A program made the position numbers and the translations under genes. From contig NC_015275.1 of the NCBI RefSeq assembly GCF_000178835.2, forward strand, positions 889,001 through 953,000: a DNA stretch of 64,000 nucleotides, in the 5' to 3' direction. The notes beneath the pieces were generated by a model that searched no databases, was not told the DNA's origin, and was given only the letters and a program-made list of their open reading frames with translations. This document shows positions 60,717 through 64,000 of this stretch, in pieces. This DNA comes from Cellulosilyticum lentocellum DSM 5427. Lineage in GTDB: Bacteria; Bacillota; Clostridia; Lachnospirales; Cellulosilyticaceae. Numbering within the stretch: position 1 is the first letter of the stretch; each line of letters opens with the position of its first letter.

Positions 60717-62366
60717 ATGAATTGGAGAAAAGAGGCCGTAGGCTATCAAATTTATCCTAGAAGTTTTATGGATTCAAATGGTGATGGCATTGGTGATTTA
60801 CAAGGCATCATTTCTAAATTAGATTATATAAAAGACTTAGGGATTGACGTGATTTGGATTTGTCCTATGTATGAATCACCTAACGACGATAATGGTTATG
60901 ATATTAGTAACTATCAAGGCATTATGAAAGAATTTGGAACCATGGCTGATTTTGATGAACTTTTAAGAAAGGTTCATGAAAAAGGTATGAAGCTTATTAT
61001 TGATCTAGTACTTAATCATACATCAGATGAACATCCTTGGTTCCTAGAATCAAGAGCGTCTAAAGAAAGTAATAAAAGAGATTGGTACATCTGGAGAGAA
61101 GGCAAAGAAGGCAAAGAGCCTAACAACTGGGAAAGTATTTTCCATGGCTCAGCTTGGGAATATGATGAAGCGACAGATGAGTATTTTCTTCATTTATTTA
61201 GTAGAAAACAACCAGACTTAAATTGGGAGAATAAGGAAGTTAGACATGCACTATATGCAATGGTTAATTGGTGGCTAGATAAAGGAATAGATGGCTTTAG
61301 AATAGATGCTATTAGCCATATTAAGAAAGAACCAGGTTTATTAGATATGCCCAATCCAGAAGGACTTCAATATGTTTCATCGTTCGATAAGCATATGAAT
61401 ATAGAAGGAATTCATGATTTTTTAGAGGAGTTAAATAAAGAAACTTTTTCTAAATATGACATTATGACGGTAGGAGAAGCTAATGGCGTAAATGCCGAGG
61501 AAGCTAAGCTATGGGTAGGAGAAAAGAATGGCAAGTTCGATATGGTTTTCCAATTTGAACATCTTGATTTATGGGATACTGAAGGGGAGCAGAAGCTAGA
61601 TGTGTTAGCTTTAAAGAAAGTACTTAGTCGTTGGCAAAACTCTCTTTATAAAGAAGGCTGGAATGCTCTCTTTATAGAAAATCATGATATTGTAAGGGTT
61701 GTTTCTAAATGGGGAGATGATGAGAAATATTGGGCAGAAAGTAGTAAAGCTTTAGCTATGATGTACTTTATGCAACAAGGGACACCTTTTATTTATCAAG
61801 GACAAGAAATTGGGATGACAAATGTTCATTATCCAGAAATCTTCTATTATAACGATATTGCAACCTATAATCGTTATATTAAAAATAGAGAAGAAGGCAT
61901 GTTAAAAGAAGTGGCTTTAAAGCATGAGTGGGCAGCTTCAAGAGATAATGCTAGAACACCTATGCAGTGGGATGGTAGTGAAAAAGGCGGGTTTACCACA
62001 GGAGAACCTTGGCTTGCAATAAATCCTAATGTAAAAGCTATTAATGTAGCAAATCAATTAGAGGACTCACAATCTATTTTAAACTTTTATAAAGACTTGA
62101 TTCGTATTAGAAAAGCAAATTCTACTTTTATAGAAGGAAAGTATGAGTTAGTCATGCCAGAAGACACTCAGCTTTACGCTTATACAAGAACAGATGATCA
62201 TGGCAAGTTCCTTATTATTTGTAATCTAACAGGTGAAGAAGCTCAGTTTACGGCTGACTTTGATTTAGAAGATAGAGAATTACTTTTAAGCAATTATGAA
62301 ATTCAGCAAGAGCATCAGCTGGAAGTAATAAGACCTTATGAAGCAAGACTATATTGTTTAAGCTAG
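60717..62366 (+). CDS. GH13 alpha-glucosidase (oligo-1,6-/maltose-type)
   Basis: 549 aa from ATG 60717, 5 bases after AGGAGG; a GTG 27 bases upstream lies inside an operator. A TIM-barrel GH13 enzyme: WWKEAVGYQIYPRSF-like start (here NWRKEAVGYQIYPRSF), LVLNHTSDEHPWF, nucleophile Asp197 in GFRIDAISHI, acid Glu254 in VGEANG, and Asp324 in ENHDIVR. The segment GDGIGDLQGII is typical of oligo-1,6-glucosidase/MalL. No signal peptide, so it acts in the cytoplasm on sugars imported by the PTS encoded next. Confidence 0.93.
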   Translation: MNWRKEAVGYQIYPRSFMDSNGDGIGDLQGIISKLDYIKDLGIDVIWICPMYESPNDDNGYDISNYQGIMKEFGTMADFDELLRKVHEKGMKLIIDLVLNHTSDEHPWFLESRASKESNKRDWYIWREGKEGKEPNNWESIFHGSAWEYDEATDEYFLHLFSRKQPDLNWENKEVRHALYAMVNWWLDKGIDGFRIDAISHIKKEPGLLDMPNPEGLQYVSSFDKHMNIEGIHDFLEELNKETFSKYDIMTVGEANGVNAEEAKLWVGEKNGKFDMVFQFEHLDLWDTEGEQKLDVLALKKVLSRWQNSLYKEGWNALFIENHDIVRVVSKWGDDEKYWAESSKALAMMYFMQQGTPFIYQGQEIGMTNVHYPEIFYYNDIATYNRYIKNREEGMLKEVALKHEWAASRDNARTPMQWDGSEKGGFTTGEPWLAINPNVKAINVANQLEDSQSILNFYKDLIRIRKANSTFIEGKYELVMPEDTQLYAYTRTDDHGKFLIICNLTGEEAQFTADFDLEDRELLLSNYEIQQEHQLEVIRPYEARLYCLS

Positions 62367-62530
62367 CAGAAATATAAGAGCAGGTAATAAAAAGTAATAA
62401 GCAAAAATATAAGGTAAGAAATAAGAACATAAAAATAAGAGTAGTAAAAGCAGTAGAGAAGCAAAAGAGCTAGAAAAATACTAAGAATAGACTAGAAAGA
62501 GACTAGAAAGAGATAAGAGAGGAAGACAAA
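62367..62530 (+). other. Purine-rich untranslated spacer
   Basis: About 160 bases with almost no C or T on the plus strand, built of short A/G words (AGACTAGAAAGAGACTAGAAAG repeats split as AGACTAGAAAG twice). No hairpin or open frame is seen. It holds the ribosome site AGAGAGGAAG of the next gene. Confidence 0.7.
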
Positions 62531-64000
62531 ATGGAACAAACAGTAAAAAAAACAAAGCTATTTTCATTTGACTTTTGGCAAAAGTTTGGTAAGGCCCTTT
62601 TAGTAGTTATTGCTGTTATGCCAGCAGCAGGTATTATGATCTCACTCGCAAAGCTTTTAGGTATGTATGTGGATGTTAATTTCGTTCAAGTGATTGCAAG
62701 GGTAATGGAGGACATTGGTTGGGCCATTATAGGGAACTTACACATTCTCTTTGCAGTAGCAATAGGGGGATCATGGGCAAAGGAACGTGCAGGAGGGGCA
62801 TTTGCAGCACTTCTAGCTTTTATACTAATTAATCGTATTACAGGTGCTATTTTTGGCGTGACAAGTGCTATGTTGGCAGAAGGAACAGCTACTGTTAATA
62901 GTTTACTTGGGGCACCAATGGCAGTAGGAGATTATTTTACTTCTATTTTGGGTTCACCAGCGCTTAACATGGGTGTATTTGTAGGGATTATTTCAGGTTT
63001 CTTAGGTGCTAATTTATATAATAAATACTATAACTTTGATAAATTACCATCAGCATTAGCGTTTTTTAATGGAAAACGTTTTGTACCTTTTGTAGTTATT
63101 CTTGGTTCAACGGTAACAGCTATGATATTATCTATAGTATGGCCATTTATTCAAGGAAGCTTAAATAGCTTTGGTGCATGGATTGCAAGTTCACAAGATA
63201 CAGCACCAGTACTCGCTCCATTTATTTATGGCTGTTTAGAAAGACTTTTATTACCATTCGGACTTCATCATATGTTAACTGTGCCAATGAACTATACAGA
63301 GCTTGGTGGTGTTTATACAATGATTACTGGTTCTGCGGCAGGGCAAATTGTAGCAGGACAAGACCCATTATGGCTTGCATGGGTAACAGACCTTAACAAC
63401 TTAAAAGCGGCTGGCGATATGACAGCTTATAACACACTCTTAACATCTATTACACCAGCTCGTTTTAAAGTAGGTCAAGTGATTCTTTCATCAGCTTCTC
63501 TTATCGGTATTGCTTTTGCTATGTATCGTAATGTAGATAAAGAGAAGAAAGCAAAATACAAAACGATTTTCCTATCAGCAGCATTAGCGGTATTTTTAAC
63601 AGGTGTTTCTGAACCTATTGAATTCATGTTTATGTTTGTTTCACCTATTTTATATGTAGCTTATGCTATTATTACAGGAATTGGTTTTGCATTAGCGGAT
63701 GTTTTAAATCTAAGAATTCATGCCTTTGGTTTCATTGAATTTTTAACAAGAGTACCAATGATGGTAAATGCAGGTATTGGACTTGATATTGTTAACTTTT
63801 TACTCACATGTGTTGCATTCTTTGGTATCAATTTTGGTATATTTAATATTCTTATTAAGAAATTCAATATTGCAACACCAGGGCGTAATGGCAACTACAT
63901 TGACGAGGAAGAACCAGTAGTAGCTCAGGAAGCGAAAGTTACGACGCAAACAAGTAAGGCAAAGGAGTCAGTAGATGGGCAAGTAATGGCTATTATCGAG
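62531..64000 (+). CDS. PTS alpha-glucoside/maltose transporter EIIC(B), 3' end outside the window
   Basis: 490 codons are open to the window edge. The EIIC domain is clear: FGKALLVVIAVMPAAGIMISL, NLHILFAVAIGGSWAKERAGGAFAALLAF, PFGLHHMLTVPMNYTELGG and LTGVSEPIEFMFMFVSPILY with the conserved GVxEPIEF. A linker (EEEPVVAQEAKVTTQTSKA) then leads toward what is probably an EIIB domain. It imports and phosphorylates a glucoside (maltose type, MalX/MalT-like). Transcribed after the GH13 gene, 164 bp away, probably in one operon. Confidence 0.92.
   Translation, partial: MEQTVKKTKLFSFDFWQKFGKALLVVIAVMPAAGIMISLAKLLGMYVDVNFVQVIARVMEDIGWAIIGNLHILFAVAIGGSWAKERAGGAFAALLAFILINRITGAIFGVTSAMLAEGTATVNSLLGAPMAVGDYFTSILGSPALNMGVFVGIISGFLGANLYNKYYNFDKLPSALAFFNGKRFVPFVVILGSTVTAMILSIVWPFIQGSLNSFGAWIASSQDTAPVLAPFIYGCLERLLLPFGLHHMLTVPMNYTELGGVYTMITGSAAGQIVAGQDPLWLAWVTDLNNLKAAGDMTAYNTLLTSITPARFKVGQVILSSASLIGIAFAMYRNVDKEKKAKYKTIFLSAALAVFLTGVSEPIEFMFMFVSPILYVAYAIITGIGFALADVLNLRIHAFGFIEFLTRVPMMVNAGIGLDIVNFLLTCVAFFGINFGIFNILIKKFNIATPGRNGNYIDEEEPVVAQEAKVTTQTSKAKESVDGQVMAIIE

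Noticed and set aside
63178-63396. Separate 72-aa gene inside the PTS region
   Set aside because: It is an out-of-frame shadow of the EIIC gene starting at 62531, whose frame is open to the window end.

Overview
The window comes from a low-GC, Gram-positive, spore-former-type clostridium. The clues are strong purine-rich ribosome binding sites, a T-box leader, S-layer-homology surface proteins, a CBM3-type GH9 cellulase and LexA boxes of the GAAC-N4-GTTC type. The gene content fits a cellulolytic Lachnospirales bacterium such as Cellulosilyticum; that placement is inference, with no search run.

Host region, 1-25.77 kb. It opens with the 3' end of an SLH-anchored carbohydrate-binding protein, then a repeat-rich protein with a 13-residue His/Met/Cys repeat, a MATE exporter, a LemA/TPM pair on the reverse strand and a PAS histidine kinase. 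Next is a complete tryptophan operon, trpEGDCFBA (8.4-14.9 kb), behind a T-box leader with a TGG specifier. A CE1-like esterase, a GH9-CBM3 cellulase, a copper-amine-oxidase-N-like secreted protein, trmB, trxA, an AI-2E family permease, two identical tRNA-Leu(AAG) genes and a DUF4914 P-loop protein follow. Between DUF4914 and the prophage lies a candidate small RNA with C-rich loops; its terminator is the phage attachment site.

Prophage, 25.77-58.56 kb (about 32.8 kb), bounded by a 24-bp direct repeat. From left to right it carries: a reverse-strand tyrosine integrase; a LexA-box-controlled unknown gene; a DnaQ-BRCT exonuclease; a repressor with three operators; small early genes; an unusual replication module (HUH-type Rep, VRR-NUC nuclease, ParA, ParB); a cytosine methyltransferase; several reverse-strand single-gene cassettes, three of which share a Spo0A-box-like promoter; ASCH and ArpU-like genes; then a standard HK97-type siphovirus late operon (HNH, TerS, TerL, portal, protease, capsid, connectors, tail tube, frameshifted chaperone, tape measure, tail and baseplate proteins, collagen-like fibre, holin, amidase). 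A membrane protein of unknown function sits as cargo next to attR.

Host region after the prophage, 58.56-64 kb: a zinc-ribbon membrane-anchored protein, then an alpha-glucoside uptake locus made of a LacI-type regulator, a GH13 alpha-glucosidase with two matching operators, and the start of a PTS glucoside EIIC gene that runs off the window.

The points most worth a second look are the C-rich-loop RNA at attB, the three reverse-strand cassettes with TTCGACA-N21-TATAAT promoters, the LexA-driven unknown gene, the HUH Rep plus ParAB module, the tail-chaperone slippery site and a possible second frameshift at the end of the capsid gene.
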